Of a DNA stretch of 64,000 nt, positions 34,001 through 42,911 are shown one piece after another; the first letter of the stretch is position 1; every line of letters begins with the position of its first letter. A program made the position numbers and the translations under genes. Origin of the DNA: Kiritimatiellia bacterium (GTDB taxonomy: Bacteria; Verrucomicrobiota; Kiritimatiellia; RFP12; UBA1067); assembly GCA_017450695.1 (NCBI GenBank), contig JAFSTA010000009.1:1-64000 (forward strand), written 5' to 3'. Under the pieces are notes generated by a model, which had not been told where the DNA came from, did no database searches, and saw nothing but the letters and a program-made list of their open reading frames with translations.

Positions 34001-36219
34001 AGCGTGATACGCGATCCGCCCGCGCTGACCAGCTTGAACTGTCCGGGGCCGGAGATCGGGCCGGAGAAGGTGGCATATTGGTTTGCGGCAGCCTTGAACG
34101 TCGCCGTACCGCCGGTAAGGGTGACAGGACCGGCGATCTGGTTTTGGGCCAACGAGCCGTTACGTGCATAGAACATGCCGCCGTCGGCGATGTTCATCGT
34201 CCAGGTGAACGGCACGGAGAGGTTGTAGAGGTCGAACATCGCGCCGCCCGCGATGTTCAGGCTGTTCGAGCTGCCGCCAGAATACGAGGTGGTCGTCTCG
34301 CTCGACCAGGTACCCTCGTTCACATCGATCTTCACTGTGCCTCCTTCCGTCAGCTTGATGCCCGTGAAGCAGACCATGTTGGATCCGATCTTCGTGATGT
34401 TGTGGCCGTTCATCGCGAACGAACCGTCGCGGAAGTCCCAGCGGGATCCGACATTGCCAGTGGCAGCATCGCCTTCGAGACCGCCGAAGACCGCGTCGCC
34501 CGTGAGGGCGCCGTTCTTCAACGCGTTGTACTGGCTCGTGTTGCCGTTGTTGACGATCGCGCCCTTGCCATCGACGCCCGCGCCCTCGACGAACACCGTG
34601 CGGGTTCCCAGATTCACACCCTGCGCCGCCAGTCCATACGCGGAGACGTCAAGCGTCGCGCCGTTGGAGATCGCCAGCGTATATTCCGGATCGGCGGCGA
34701 AGAGCGCCCCCGTCCTGCCGAAGCGCAACGTTCCCTCGCGGACCTCCACGGAACCGATCATCGAGGGGTTCAGGTTCGTCACGATCAGGGTACCCGCGCC
34801 CGTCTTGGCGAAGGTTCCGGAACCGTTGAGGACCGCGTCCAGATTCTGCTCGTCATCCGCCTCGACGGGAAGCTCGACCGTGCCGTCCCCGATACCGATG
34901 CTGGCGGTGATGGCGGCGTTCGTCGGAAGTTGTGCCGTGCCCGCGCCCGTCTTGGTGACCACGGGAGCGGAACCGTTGGTGGGGAACAACGCGTTGACCG
35001 TCAGGCGCGAGGCCGCGTCATCTACGCGCAGGACAAGCGGTCCGCCGCTTGTCGAAGAGACCGTGCCGACGCCCGGCGTGTCGCCGATCGTGAGGTCCCC
35101 CGCACCGGAAAGAATGGCGATCGCGTTCGCCGCGAAGGACTGCCCCGCAAGAAGCTGGAGCGTCGATTCACCGGCGGCGTCCTGGAAGAGGAAGTTCACC
35201 TTCGTGTCGTCCGCAGCCAAGGCGTTGAGCGGATCTGTGTCGGGCGCGACCGTCGCGATGCGCAGGTTCGCGGAAGAGTCGTTCGCGATTGTCGATCCGC
35301 GTGTCGCGAGTACGGTGAAGCCGTCCGGGGAGGGCGCGCCGATCTTCACGTCCTGCGTCACCACGCCCACGCCGTTGGAGGCGATGAGACGATAGTACTG
35401 GTCGCTGGAGATGTCGCGGTTCGCCAGCGAAAGGGAATTGACCGACGGCAAAACCTCGCCGCCGCCCACATCCGTCCACGGCCCGTTCGCCGAGAGTGCC
35501 GTCTGCACGTAGTACCGGAAGGTGTCTTTCCAACCGCTCCACGTGAGGTTCGCGGTCGTACCGTTCATCGCTACGTCGAAGGTGCCGCCCGACGGTACCG
35601 CGCTGCCCCACACCGCGATGCCGCTCATGTGCGCGTTGTCAACCGAACGCTGCAGGGTCACCACGATCTTCCCTTCGCTGTTGGCGGTGGCGTTGTACTG
35701 GAGGCAAAGTGCCTTGAACTTGCCGGCGAGTTTGTAGATGTCCACGCTCTGCTGCACCGTCGTGCCGTTGATCGCCACGTTGAAAACGCGTCTGCCGGTC
35801 GCGTCGAAATAGTTTTCCGTCAGGTGCAGCTCCACCACGTAGTCCGCCCCCGCAACCAGGTTCGGCAGCGTGATCGTCAGGGTTGCCACATACCGTTCCT
35901 GCTGGTACATCTTTTCGGGCCCCCAGCAGTTCTCGCCAGACAGGTCGATCGCATAGGTGGCGTCGCCGCCGAGGTTGCCGCCCGAATAGATCGAGGAATC
36001 GTAACGGAACGGCAATGCCGCCTTCGTTCCGGCGTAGGCATCCACCAGCCCCAAGTTCTCCGCCAAATTGGCCGCGTCAAGACGGCCCGGCAACGTAGAT
36101 GCCGCAAGTGAGACCAATGCGACCAGGCCGTTGCGCAGGATACGGCTGTATCCCCCCCCCCGTACCGTCACTACGTTCCGACTGAACCAGATCGAACTCC
36201 GTTTCTTCATGTCACTCAT
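31093..36219 (-). CDS. Giant secreted protein: malectin-like, autotransporter beta repeats, PA14-like
   Basis: A 1708-aa exported protein. Start 36219 (MSDMKKRSS) is preferred over an in-frame ATG at 36291 because it has AGAGG upstream and the promoter -10 lies at 36282-36287. A signal-like segment precedes LDAANLAEN. Then comes a malectin-like domain (ALPFRYDSSIYSGGNLGGDA, VVELHLTENYFDATGRRVFN). A long central part of autotransporter-associated beta strands follows (TKTGAGTAQLPTNAAITASI, VTNLNPSMIGSVEVREGTLR, GGLTKRGTGMITLDATNTFG). Near the C-terminus is a PA14-like domain (GLYTGVLSGS, FDDTVLLLIDGVTVL, GPHRFVVRLGQG). It ends GTILFIR. Beta-barrel sequence for autotransport is not seen. A long surface fibre or matrix protein with carbohydrate-binding ends is likely. 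Confidence 0.85.
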   Translation of the reverse strand: MSDMKKRSSIWFSRNVVTVRGGGYSRILRNGLVALVSLAASTLPGRLDAANLAENLGLVDAYAGTKAALPFRYDSSIYSGGNLGGDATYAIDLSGENCWGPEKMYQQERYVATLTITLPNLVAGADYVVELHLTENYFDATGRRVFNVAINGTTVQQSVDIYKLAGKFKALCLQYNATANSEGKIVVTLQRSVDNAHMSGIAVWGSAVPSGGTFDVAMNGTTANLTWSGWKDTFRYYVQTALSANGPWTDVGGGEVLPSVNSLSLANRDISSDQYYRLIASNGVGVVTQDVKIGAPSPDGFTVLATRGSTIANDSSANLRIATVAPDTDPLNALAADDTKVNFLFQDAAGESTLQLLAGQSFAANAIAILSGAGDLTIGDTPGVGTVSSTSGGPLVLRVDDAASRLTVNALFPTNGSAPVVTKTGAGTAQLPTNAAITASIGIGDGTVELPVEADDEQNLDAVLNGSGTFAKTGAGTLIVTNLNPSMIGSVEVREGTLRFGRTGALFAADPEYTLAISNGATLDVSAYGLAAQGVNLGTRTVFVEGAGVDGKGAIVNNGNTSQYNALKNGALTGDAVFGGLEGDAATGNVGSRWDFRDGSFAMNGHNITKIGSNMVCFTGIKLTEGGTVKIDVNEGTWSSETTTSYSGGSSNSLNIAGGAMFDLYNLSVPFTWTMNIADGGMFYARNGSLAQNQIAGPVTLTGGTATFKAAANQYATFSGPISGPGQFKLVSAGGSRITLDSGANTYSGGTWIQGGDLHVVSKGDLPNYDDPEKLVITNGTLMVTCADGHWLMDDLQKVVDRGQLKGSGSYLSVNTISNVLVDTELNIPEGSFSRYGTGEMHFTMPITIGNGHVDLRTGSFLIDGVQAGFHGNGLSLWGNCEFTLTNGATLLSDATGNGSAVRLGRTANTTTTMNIHNSTVKTPEEVPYNTGSTGLVIGDVANSRGILTVDGNSMVSNKYIVGNAAYAQGAIYQYGGTIVNSGGANNDIRVGVSGYGYQELNSGKLTFMGYSQIGYAGANSVGIFVQKGGEFEQNTVHVGRFAICRGNAAGGAGVVYQSGGDFNVLSWVEVGESDNHQGGTSCWTIDGANAKAYVRDYVNLSNRTNHTAVLNLNNGILETQYITARTSKGAADKDTAHAYVNFNGGTFRTLRTGAAFITGNNAPDAVTIYEGGAVFDSSNFNATVSVPLEKPAGQGVASITIPTSTMESGREYIGPPHVAITGGGGVGATAIVEFDSRTRKLGNVIVTSPGTGYTSAPTVTVSGGGYTNAFTGTATLANNATTGGLTKRGTGMITLDATNTFGGTVTVEEGTLQAKIPEAFPEGNALALSGGKFTVPLGVDVTAGVVTGTSGGIMGGNLICSSLTKTGDGELLLTGARVHAASGITVSGGTLQLQGFTGKSTAEVLPGLYTGVLSGSNNRTDPEPKGDLALGTTQANTTSGWEQNTTVVYSGYIWNNDSTNVTWTFAENFDDTVLLLIDGVTVLDNSGWKTVTKNTVTLAPGPHRFVVRLGQGTGGAGPSSDSEQAELWPANTLGFGIDFEGRDSFDVTYFTAPVDPGDGSLFTTEATSAPVNVFGDSLVTVANGATLSSIDGATVPVANLAGSGSISNIAAKVTGTLTVDAAEFTQGNHLTVADGSLDISQLTTVSVLNAASLMPGSSYVIATAEESVTGNAETIQLSGVNPDKWHLATRNGQLLLTASVGTILFIR

Positions 36220-36281
36220 ACGAACCTCTTTTCTGCCCCGTTTGCCAAGGACGGGATACCTTTCCCAAAGTACATAATTTG

Positions 36282-36310
36282 ACTTTATCAAAAAAAAGCG
36301 GCACTGTCAA
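36282..36310 (-). promoter_or_regulatory. Promoter of the 1708-aa surface-protein gene
   Basis: TTGACA (36305-36310) and TAAAGT (36282-36287) are 17 bases apart on the minus strand; the spacer contains a run of eight T. The leader is about 57 nt. Confidence 0.7.
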
Positions 36311-36348
36311 ATCGGAATTTGGGGGTTGGGGCTTCAGGGAGCATCTCC

Positions 36349-37025
36349 GTAATTCAACAAGTGCCTGTCGTGCTCAAGCATGGAAATTTCTGTGTCATGG
36401 TCTCACGCAAAGTTCGAAAGGTCCGCGAAGTTGCCGGTTATTCCCCTGTTCATTTCATCTGTCTGTGGTTTTGATCTCTCGCGGAGGCGCGGAGATTTTG
36501 TGGGTTTCCGGCGGTTTTCCGAGTGAGAACCCAAACGAGGGAAGCTGGGGGTATTCCCCCTTCGCGAACTTTGCGGACTTTGCGTGAGGTTGAATCTCCG
36601 CGGTCCAGTGTCGTGTGTACCGGACAGGATCACGGTGAAAAACGCAGATGCGCCCATGAATTGATCAAAGATTCCTCTGTTGCCTTTCCCGAACAAGGTT
36701 TTTTATCTCTCGCAGAGGCGCAGAGACGCGGGGATTTTGTGGGTTTCCGGCGGTTTTCCGAACGAGGTTCGATTCACCCGTTGGGTGAAGGATCATCTCC
36801 GTCCGTTCGGCTCGACAATCCGGCTTCCTCATTTGAAAAAACTCTGTTCCCGGACTGATCTCCGCCTACTCTGCGCCCGCGGCGGCTCTGCGTGAGAACC
36901 CAAACGAGGGAAGCTGGGGGTATTCCCCCTTCGCGAACATTGCGGACTTTGCGTGCGGTTGAATCTCCGCGTTCGGTATCGCAGGCATCTACATGGATCA
37001 CGGTGAAAAACGCAGATGCGCCCGG
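36349..37025. repeat. Family-3 intergenic repeat cluster with tandem duplication
   Basis: The start (AATTCAACAAGTGCCTGTCG, GCTCAAGCATGGAAATTTC, CGAAGTTGCCGGTTATTCC) matches the reverse strand of 12870-13078. A block with GAGGGAAGCTGGGGGTATTC, CCCTTCGCGAACTTTGCGGA and CACGGTGAAAAACGCAGATG occurs twice, at about 36535-36655 and 36904-37020. A TCTCTCGCGGAGGCGCGGAG ... TTTCCGGCGGTTTTCCGA block also occurs twice (about 36475 and 36705). No gene is present in this 850-base gap. Confidence 0.8.
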
Positions 37026-37096
37026 CGTTCCGTGCCTGCGGGGAAGATCAGGAAGGCACCTGATTCCTTCCATCCCTTTACTCCGCCTCGCCGCAC

Positions 37097-37128
37097 AAAA
37101 AAAAGCCGGTCGGCAATGGCCGACCGGC
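37097..37128 (-). terminator. Rho-independent terminator of secDF
   Basis: On the minus strand a 10-bp stem GCCGGTCGGC / GCCGACCGGC with a 4-nt loop is followed by eight T. It lies 21 bases past the secDF stop. Confidence 0.93.
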
Positions 37129-37148
37129 GAAAGGAGACCGTCAAGCGG

Positions 37149-39749
37149 TTAGTTGCTGCTTCTGGCCGAACTCTCCAGCTTCTTCACGCTCGGGCGCTTG
37201 CCGTTGTAGTACCATACCATGACGGGCGCGGCGATGAAGACGGAGGAGTAGGTGCCGACCAGAACACCGATGGTCATCGCCAGGGCGAAGTCGTTGATCG
37301 CGCCACCGCCGAAGATGAAGAGCGTCAAGCAGGCGATCAAGGTGGTCATCGTCGTGAGCAACGTACGGCTCAACGTGGAGTTGATCGCGCGGTTGCACAG
37401 CGTCTTGAACTCGGTCGTATGATCCTTGCGCATATCTTCGCGGATGCGGTCGAAAATCACGATCGTGTCGTTGATCGAGTAACCGACGATGGTCAGCAAC
37501 GCGGCGACGATCGTCAGACCGACTTGACGTCCGCCGAAAATCAGTCCAATGAAGCTGTAGAGTCCGAGCACGAGCAACGCGTCATGCGCCAAGGCGACGA
37601 CGCCACCGAGGGCGAAGCCCAGCTCAAACCGGATGGTGATGTAGAGCAGGATGCCGATTAGCGAGAAGATGGTCGCCCAGACAGCAGCTTTCTTCAGGTC
37701 TGAACCGACTTCCGAACCGACCGCCTCTTCGTTGGCGAGGAGGAACTTGCCGTCCGGGTTGTCCTTGTTCAATGCATCCTCGAAGGCCTTCGCGACAGGC
37801 GTACCGTCCGCCGTTTCCGTCATGCTGGTCTTGATGAGGAGCGTCTTGACGCCGACGTCGGAGATCTGGTACTGGATCGTCGCGTCGTTGACGAGACCGC
37901 CGGCGATCTTGCGAACCTGCGAGATATCCGTCTGGTGGGCGGTGTCGAACTGGAAGGTCATCGCTTCGCCGCCGGTGAAATCGACCGACATCACGCTGGC
38001 GGGAGAGTGGATCGCACGGCCGAAGAAGATGCCGAGCGTTACCACGGCAATCCCGACGGAGACCAGCAACGGTTTCATGCCGTACTTCATGAAGTCGAAC
38101 TTCGGGTTCTTCAGGAACTGGAGCATCTTGTACGGCTCGACCTTCTCTTTACGCGCGGTGGCGTTGAAGATCAGGCGGGTGGCAACCAGTGCCGTAAACA
38201 TCGAGACGATGATACCGGCGGCAAGGGTGATCGCGAAGCCGCGGATCGGGCCGGCGCCGACGATGAAGAGGATCGCCGCCGTCAGGATCGTCGTGATGTT
38301 GGAGTCGAAGATCGCGAGGAAGGCGCGTCCGTAGCCGCCCTCGATCGCCGCGCCGCGGGACTTGCCGAGCGCGGCTTCTTCACGCATACGCTCGAAGATC
38401 AGCACGTTGGCATCGACGGCCATACCGATCGTCAGGACGATACCGGCGATACCGGGCATGGTGATGACGGGAAGCGTGAGCCCGCCCTTCTGGCCGATAC
38501 CGGTGTCCGGCACGAAGATGCCCAGCACGTTGGAGGCGATGATCAACCCGGCCGGCAGCAGCACCATGTCGAGAATCAGCGCGATGTTCGCGATGAGACC
38601 GCAGTAACGGTAGTAGAAGAACATGAAGCACATGACCAGCACGAGGCCGAGGATACCGGCCATCAGACCGCTGTGGATCGCGTCGGAACCCAGCGTGGAT
38701 TCGACGGAGCGCTTCTCCAAAATCTTCATGGGGGCGGGCAGCGCGCCCGCGTTCAGGATGTTGCGGAGCAGGGCCGCTTCCTCAATCGTGAAGCTACCGC
38801 TGATGACGGCCTGGCCGCCGTCGATCTGCGTCTTGATTTCAGGCGCGGAGTAAAGCGTGTCGTCCAGGATGATCGCCAGCTGCCGCCCGACGTTCTTGCG
38901 GGTCAGCTCGGAGAACTGCACGGAACCCTTGGAGTTGAAGGCGAGCTGCACGTTGACCTTGCCGGTCATCTGCTCGATATCGACGGCGGCCTTGGAGAGC
39001 GCGGTGCCGTCCATCGACGCCTTGCGGCGCACGAAGTAGGGCGCGTAGGTGACCTCGTTGTCCTTCACGTTACGCTCCAGCATGAACTGGTAGCTGGGCT
39101 GGTCCACCGCGAAGAGGGAGAGGCGCGACAGGTAGTTCGGGTCGTCCTTCTTCAGCTGCTCGTAGGTGGTGGGGACGAACGCGCGGCCCGACGGGGAGAG
39201 CGCGAAACCTTCCGGGATGCGGCCGGAGGCGAAGATTTTGCCCACCAGTTCGCTGTTTTTCGGGTGGACGAGCTTGAATTCCAGGAACGCGGCGGACTTG
39301 ATGCTCTTCTCGGCGGCTTCGCGCGCTTTCGCGGAGATGCCCGGCAACTGGATCGTCACGCGGTGATCTTTGCCGGCCTGAATGACAGGCTCGTTCACGC
39401 CGAGGCTGTCAATACGGTTGCGGATGATCTCGATCATGCGGTCGTCCGCACCCTGCAGACGGCGATTCATTTCTTTCTCGATCTCGCCGTCCGTCATCTC
39501 TGCCTTGTTGGTGTTCGCGATCTTGATGTTCTCGCGCAGTTTGTCCTGGTCGATCGCGACAGTGAAGCTCGTGCCGCCGGAAAGATCCAGACCGAGGCGG
39601 ATCTTGCCGGGCGTGGCGACAACTTCACCCTTGCTCGGATCGGCGGGATCGACCGGTTTCATGGTCGCCGTCGGCGGACACACGACATACAAAGAAAAGA
39701 TAGTCAGAAAAGCCAAAACCAGCCATTTCCACAAATCATCTCTGCTCAT
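37149..39749 (-). CDS. secDF: Fused SecD-SecF protein-export membrane protein
   Basis: An 866-aa inner-membrane protein that helps pull preproteins through SecYEG using the proton gradient. The SecD half has a first helix (WLVLAFLTIFSLYVVCPP), LGLDLSGGTSF, the periplasmic P1 domain, and a five-helix bundle with MAVDANVLIFERMREE. The SecF half starts near residue 580 with MSVDFTGGEAMTFQF and ends with a second bundle (YSINDTIVIFDRIREDMRKD, GVLVGTYSSVFIAAPVM). The fusion occurs in many Bacteroidota and PVC bacteria. Start 39749 has GGAGAAG upstream. It is a single-gene unit with its own promoter and terminator. Confidence 0.97.
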   Translation of the reverse strand: MSRDDLWKWLVLAFLTIFSLYVVCPPTATMKPVDPADPSKGEVVATPGKIRLGLDLSGGTSFTVAIDQDKLRENIKIANTNKAEMTDGEIEKEMNRRLQGADDRMIEIIRNRIDSLGVNEPVIQAGKDHRVTIQLPGISAKAREAAEKSIKSAAFLEFKLVHPKNSELVGKIFASGRIPEGFALSPSGRAFVPTTYEQLKKDDPNYLSRLSLFAVDQPSYQFMLERNVKDNEVTYAPYFVRRKASMDGTALSKAAVDIEQMTGKVNVQLAFNSKGSVQFSELTRKNVGRQLAIILDDTLYSAPEIKTQIDGGQAVISGSFTIEEAALLRNILNAGALPAPMKILEKRSVESTLGSDAIHSGLMAGILGLVLVMCFMFFYYRYCGLIANIALILDMVLLPAGLIIASNVLGIFVPDTGIGQKGGLTLPVITMPGIAGIVLTIGMAVDANVLIFERMREEAALGKSRGAAIEGGYGRAFLAIFDSNITTILTAAILFIVGAGPIRGFAITLAAGIIVSMFTALVATRLIFNATARKEKVEPYKMLQFLKNPKFDFMKYGMKPLLVSVGIAVVTLGIFFGRAIHSPASVMSVDFTGGEAMTFQFDTAHQTDISQVRKIAGGLVNDATIQYQISDVGVKTLLIKTSMTETADGTPVAKAFEDALNKDNPDGKFLLANEEAVGSEVGSDLKKAAVWATIFSLIGILLYITIRFELGFALGGVVALAHDALLVLGLYSFIGLIFGGRQVGLTIVAALLTIVGYSINDTIVIFDRIREDMRKDHTTEFKTLCNRAINSTLSRTLLTTMTTLIACLTLFIFGGGAINDFALAMTIGVLVGTYSSVFIAAPVMVWYYNGKRPSVKKLESSARSSN

Positions 39750-39775
39750 TCTCTACTTCTCCAATTCCTTGTTTT

Positions 39776-39793
39776 TTGATGACCTATCATCAA
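39776..39793 (-). other. 7-bp hairpin in the secDF leader
   Basis: TTGATGA-TAGG-TCATCAA is a perfect inverted repeat between the predicted transcription start (about 39800) and the ribosome-binding site. It could be an operator or a leader hairpin. Confidence 0.55.
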
Positions 39794-39806
39794 GAAAGAA
39801 AATGCC

Positions 39807-39835
39807 ATTATACATCCTTTTCCGTCCCCAATCAA
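39807..39835 (-). promoter_or_regulatory. secDF promoter
   Basis: A perfect -10 TATAAT (39807-39812) and a -35 TTGATT (39830-39835) are 17 bases apart on the minus strand. Confidence 0.7.
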
Positions 39836-39918
39836 GCGCGGAACGAACCAAACCGACATTTTTTTCGCAGGGCGGTTTTGACAGGGCGGCGGCTAACGCC
39901 ACCAGCGGGAAGCTAACC

Positions 39919-40020
39919 TAATCGACCGCTGTCGACGGCTATCGATGGCTATCGACTGCTATCGACCGCTATCGATGGCTATCGGCCGCTGTCGATTTCC
40001 CCACCTACCAGCTCCCCCAG
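39919..40020. repeat. ATCGAT-family intergenic repeat, copy 3 (expanded)
   Basis: Successive AATCGACCGCTGTCGACGGC, TATCGATGGCTATCGACTGC, TATCGACCGCTATCGATGGC and TATCGGCCGCTGTCGATTTC units lie between the secDF promoter region and the stop of the metallopeptidase gene. The unit period is about 10 bases. Confidence 0.8.
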
Positions 40021-40025
40021 GCTTC

Positions 40026-41624
40026 TCAGTGGCTGCGCCAGTAGCTTTTGAAGGCCTCTTTGAAAGCGGGCATCGGGACATCGGCGAAGGCGGCTTTGGT
40101 GGCCTTTTCCCCGTCCTTGGTCTCCAGCACCTTGTCGCGGTAGGTGTCGAGGATCGAGGAGTACGGGGAGTTTTTCGGCAGTCCCATCCGCAGGTACCAG
40201 ATGAGGCCCCATGCCGTCGCGTAGTTCAGCGAACGGCTTTGGTCGGTGCCGCCGTAGAACGCGGAGCGGTCGGAGAAAATGCACTGGTCGAGCTTCGCGG
40301 CCGCCGTGTCGAGATTCCGCTTCAGGTAGGCGTACCGCGAACTCTCCTTCGGGCGGAAGGTGACTTTCCCACGGTTATCGATGTTGGCGCACTCCATGAA
40401 ACAGGCGTGTCCCTCGTTGTACCAGAGGGAGAGGTCGCTTTGCGCCAGTGCGTAAAAAAGGTACTGGTGCGTTCCCTCGTGCCGGATGATCGAAAGCGTC
40501 TCCAGCGCCTTCCCCTTGTCGCCCATCCAGTTGATCACCAGTTCGCGGCGCATGGGGACCCAGCATCCAATCGACCATTCGATCTCGCCGGAGAGGTAAC
40601 GCTTGTAGGCGTCGCGGTCCTCGAAGATCCGCACGATGTTGAGGTCGTGCTTCTCCCCGGCGGGCGGCACCAGTTCCTCCAGCTTCTGGTGGAACGCGGG
40701 CATGTTCTGCTGCATCCAGCGCACGAGGCTCTTGCCGTCTTTGGAACGAAGGTCGGAGAGAATGACGTAGCCCTTCGCGTCGGCGTGCCACCACCCCTTC
40801 ATGTTCTCGATGCTGGCGAGCGCGGCGTCGCGCGCGGGGGAGGATTCCGGCTGGTCGGACTGCTTCGCCCCAAAGACGCTCTGCCCCATTTTCGCGTTCG
40901 GCCCGCCCGTGCTGTAGAGCGAAGAGACATGCGCCAGAAACTGCGCCTCGAAATCCTTGCGGACTTTCAAGGCGGAGGTCCCGTCCGCGATTTTCACGAC
41001 CGCGCAGAAGAGCGGATCCTTCGCATTGCCGCGCGCCTTGGTGCGGAAAACCCAGACCAGGGTGTCGCTGTCGTCGGTCGGGACGAACGCGGCGTAGGCG
41101 AGGTTGAACGAGGTTTTCAGTTTTTCGGCTTCCGACACCTTGCTCCCGGTGAATGCGGAAAGCCACTCCTTTCCAATCTCGTCGCCGTCTGCGGTCTCGC
41201 TGAATTTCTTCGACGCCTTGGGCAACTCCTCGTCAAACTCCTCGCGGGTAACCAGCCAACGCGACTCGTTGCCGAAGTTTACCTCGCTGCCGATTCCGTC
41301 CGCAAGCGGCAACGCCGTGGGCTTGCCGATCAACAGCTCGTTCCCAGACTTGTCCACCCAACGCCCCACGCACTGGGAGGCGAGCCACAGTTCTTTCGGC
41401 GAGAGCAGATCGCGCTTGGTTTCCGTACCGTCGCTGCGGCGGCTGGTGCAGGTATAGACCTGCGGCGGCGGCAACGGCGACGGTTCCGACGCGCCCAAGA
41501 CGCGCATCTTCAGGCCCAGCGCGGGATACGGGCGATCCGCGCGGAAACTCGGCGCGGCGAGAAGCTGGGACGCAACCGCGATAGCGGACAAGGCGAAAGC
41601 AAAACAACTCACGGATCTGTTCAT
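40026..41624 (-). CDS. Secreted DUF1570-like metallopeptidase
   Basis: A 532-aa exported protein with signal peptide (FALSAIAVASQLLAA). The zinc site is RHEGTHQYLF (HExxHQ), followed about 20 residues later by LWYNEGHACFME, which supplies the third ligand glutamate as in gluzincin peptidases and the DUF1570 family common in Planctomycetes. The N-terminal 350 residues show no domain I recognise. Start 41624 has GAGGA upstream. The protein probably cleaves peptides outside the cytoplasmic membrane; the substrate is unknown. It is followed by repeat sequence and the secDF promoter, so it is likely the end of its transcript. Confidence 0.75.
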   Translation of the reverse strand: MNRSVSCFAFALSAIAVASQLLAAPSFRADRPYPALGLKMRVLGASEPSPLPPPQVYTCTSRRSDGTETKRDLLSPKELWLASQCVGRWVDKSGNELLIGKPTALPLADGIGSEVNFGNESRWLVTREEFDEELPKASKKFSETADGDEIGKEWLSAFTGSKVSEAEKLKTSFNLAYAAFVPTDDSDTLVWVFRTKARGNAKDPLFCAVVKIADGTSALKVRKDFEAQFLAHVSSLYSTGGPNAKMGQSVFGAKQSDQPESSPARDAALASIENMKGWWHADAKGYVILSDLRSKDGKSLVRWMQQNMPAFHQKLEELVPPAGEKHDLNIVRIFEDRDAYKRYLSGEIEWSIGCWVPMRRELVINWMGDKGKALETLSIIRHEGTHQYLFYALAQSDLSLWYNEGHACFMECANIDNRGKVTFRPKESSRYAYLKRNLDTAAAKLDQCIFSDRSAFYGGTDQSRSLNYATAWGLIWYLRMGLPKNSPYSSILDTYRDKVLETKDGEKATKAAFADVPMPAFKEAFKSYWRSH

Positions 41625-41851
41625 TCTGGATTCCTCATTTGGATTTTCGCGCAGAGAGAGCTTCTATGACAAAGGCGTTTCGGTTTGAAATGTCCTTTCG
41701 GGCAACGGAAAAGGAAGAGGTCGGCTTTCACCGAATAGGGAAAGGGAAAATCGGAGAGGAAACCTCACGTATCCCGCAGAATCTCCGCGTCTCTGCGTCT
41801 CCGCGTGAAACAAAAAATGTCGCATGGCAGAAACAAGCGGAACTTTCGGGT

Positions 41852-42895
41852 TCATTCCGCATCCTCCTCCGTCGGCGCGGGAATCGCGTCATCCGGCGTG
41901 GTATAGAACTTGTCGCCCTCCAAAAGCGGATGCCCGTTCAGGAAGGACTTTCCGTCCATCACCTTTCCGCCGTCGGGCTGCAGCAACGCCAGTTCCATCG
42001 GACGCCCCGTCGTGCGCACGACCGGCATCCCGTCCTTCGAGAACCCGCAGACGGTTCCCGGCTCGTAGGACTCGTATTCCTCCGGGTACAGCGTCTCGTC
42101 CGTGATCACATTGACCTTCAGAATCTTCACGCGGATTCGCTTGCCCAGCAGCTGCTTTCCCTTGGCGTGACGGACCGGCATGTAGGTGAACGCGCCCGGC
42201 CAGTTGTTGAAGGCGCGAATCCGCCGATCCAGCACGACGGCGGGGAGCGTCCAGTCCAGCAGCCCGTCGTTCTTCTGCATCTTCGGCGCGTAGGTCGCGA
42301 GCGCGGGGTTTTGCGGAAGGTGGAACAGCGGCCCTTTCCGCATCTGGTTCAGCACCTGCACCATCAGGGTCGCGCTCAGGAAGGCCAGGCGGTCCATCAA
42401 CGCCGCGCCCGTGTCGTCGCAACAAATCGGTTCGATGCGTTGCAGCAGGATATCGCCATCGTCCATCTTCAATCCCATCTGCATGATCGTCACACCCGTC
42501 TCGTGTTCCCCCGCCGCGATCGCGCTCTGCACGGGCGAGGCTCCCCGGTACTTCGGCAGAAGGGAGAAGTGCCCGTTGATGCATCCGAGCGGCGGAATGC
42601 CCAACAGGGTCTTGCCCAGAAACTGGCCGAACGCAACGACCACGATCACATCCGGTTTCAGGGCGCGGATCTGATCCAGCACCTCCGGATCGTTGACTTT
42701 CTCCGGCGTGATGATCGGCTTCAGGCGGCGTTCCATCGCAAACGCCTTGCAGGGACAGGGCATGAACTTCCGCCGCCGCCCCGAGGGACGGTCCGGCTGC
42801 GTCACCACGCCCACCACCTGAAATTCGGGGAAGCGCAAAATATAGCCCAGCGTCCGGCAGGACGCTTCCGATGAACCCATGAATACAATTCTCAT
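41852..42895 (-). CDS. fmt: Methionyl-tRNA formyltransferase
   Basis: A 347-aa enzyme that formylates initiator Met-tRNA with 10-formyl-tetrahydrofolate. The formyltransferase core shows RIVFMGSSEASCRTLGYI, QPDRPSGR, the catalytic region INGHFSLLPKYRGASPVQ with Asn and His (usually NVHxSLLPxxRG) and MQMGLKMDDGDIL with the catalytic aspartate. The C-terminal tRNA-binding domain includes RIRAFNNWPGAFTY. An acidic tail (APTEEDAE) ends the protein. The insert of Gly in NGHF is unusual but does not remove catalytic residues. It begins 16 bases after the fumarase beta gene and is probably in the same transcript. Confidence 0.93.
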   Translation of the reverse strand: MRIVFMGSSEASCRTLGYILRFPEFQVVGVVTQPDRPSGRRRKFMPCPCKAFAMERRLKPIITPEKVNDPEVLDQIRALKPDVIVVVAFGQFLGKTLLGIPPLGCINGHFSLLPKYRGASPVQSAIAAGEHETGVTIMQMGLKMDDGDILLQRIEPICCDDTGAALMDRLAFLSATLMVQVLNQMRKGPLFHLPQNPALATYAPKMQKNDGLLDWTLPAVVLDRRIRAFNNWPGAFTYMPVRHAKGKQLLGKRIRVKILKVNVITDETLYPEEYESYEPGTVCGFSKDGMPVVRTTGRPMELALLQPDGGKVMDGKSFLNGHPLLEGDKFYTTPDDAIPAPTEEDAE

Positions 42896-42911
42896 TTTCT
42901 TTCCCTCCGTT

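Noticed and set aside
32566-36111. 1181-codon open frame opposite the 1708-aa surface protein
   Set aside because: The minus-strand protein has clear domains, a signal peptide and a promoter; the opposite frame is Arg/Val-rich shadow sequence.
31093-36219. Classical type V autotransporter
   Set aside because: Autotransporter-type beta repeats are present, but the C-terminal residues are not an outer-membrane barrel.
36279-37152. Several short frames with FANFADFA-like peptides
   Set aside because: They come from the family-3 repeat, which also appears inverted at 12.9 kb; no start signals support them.
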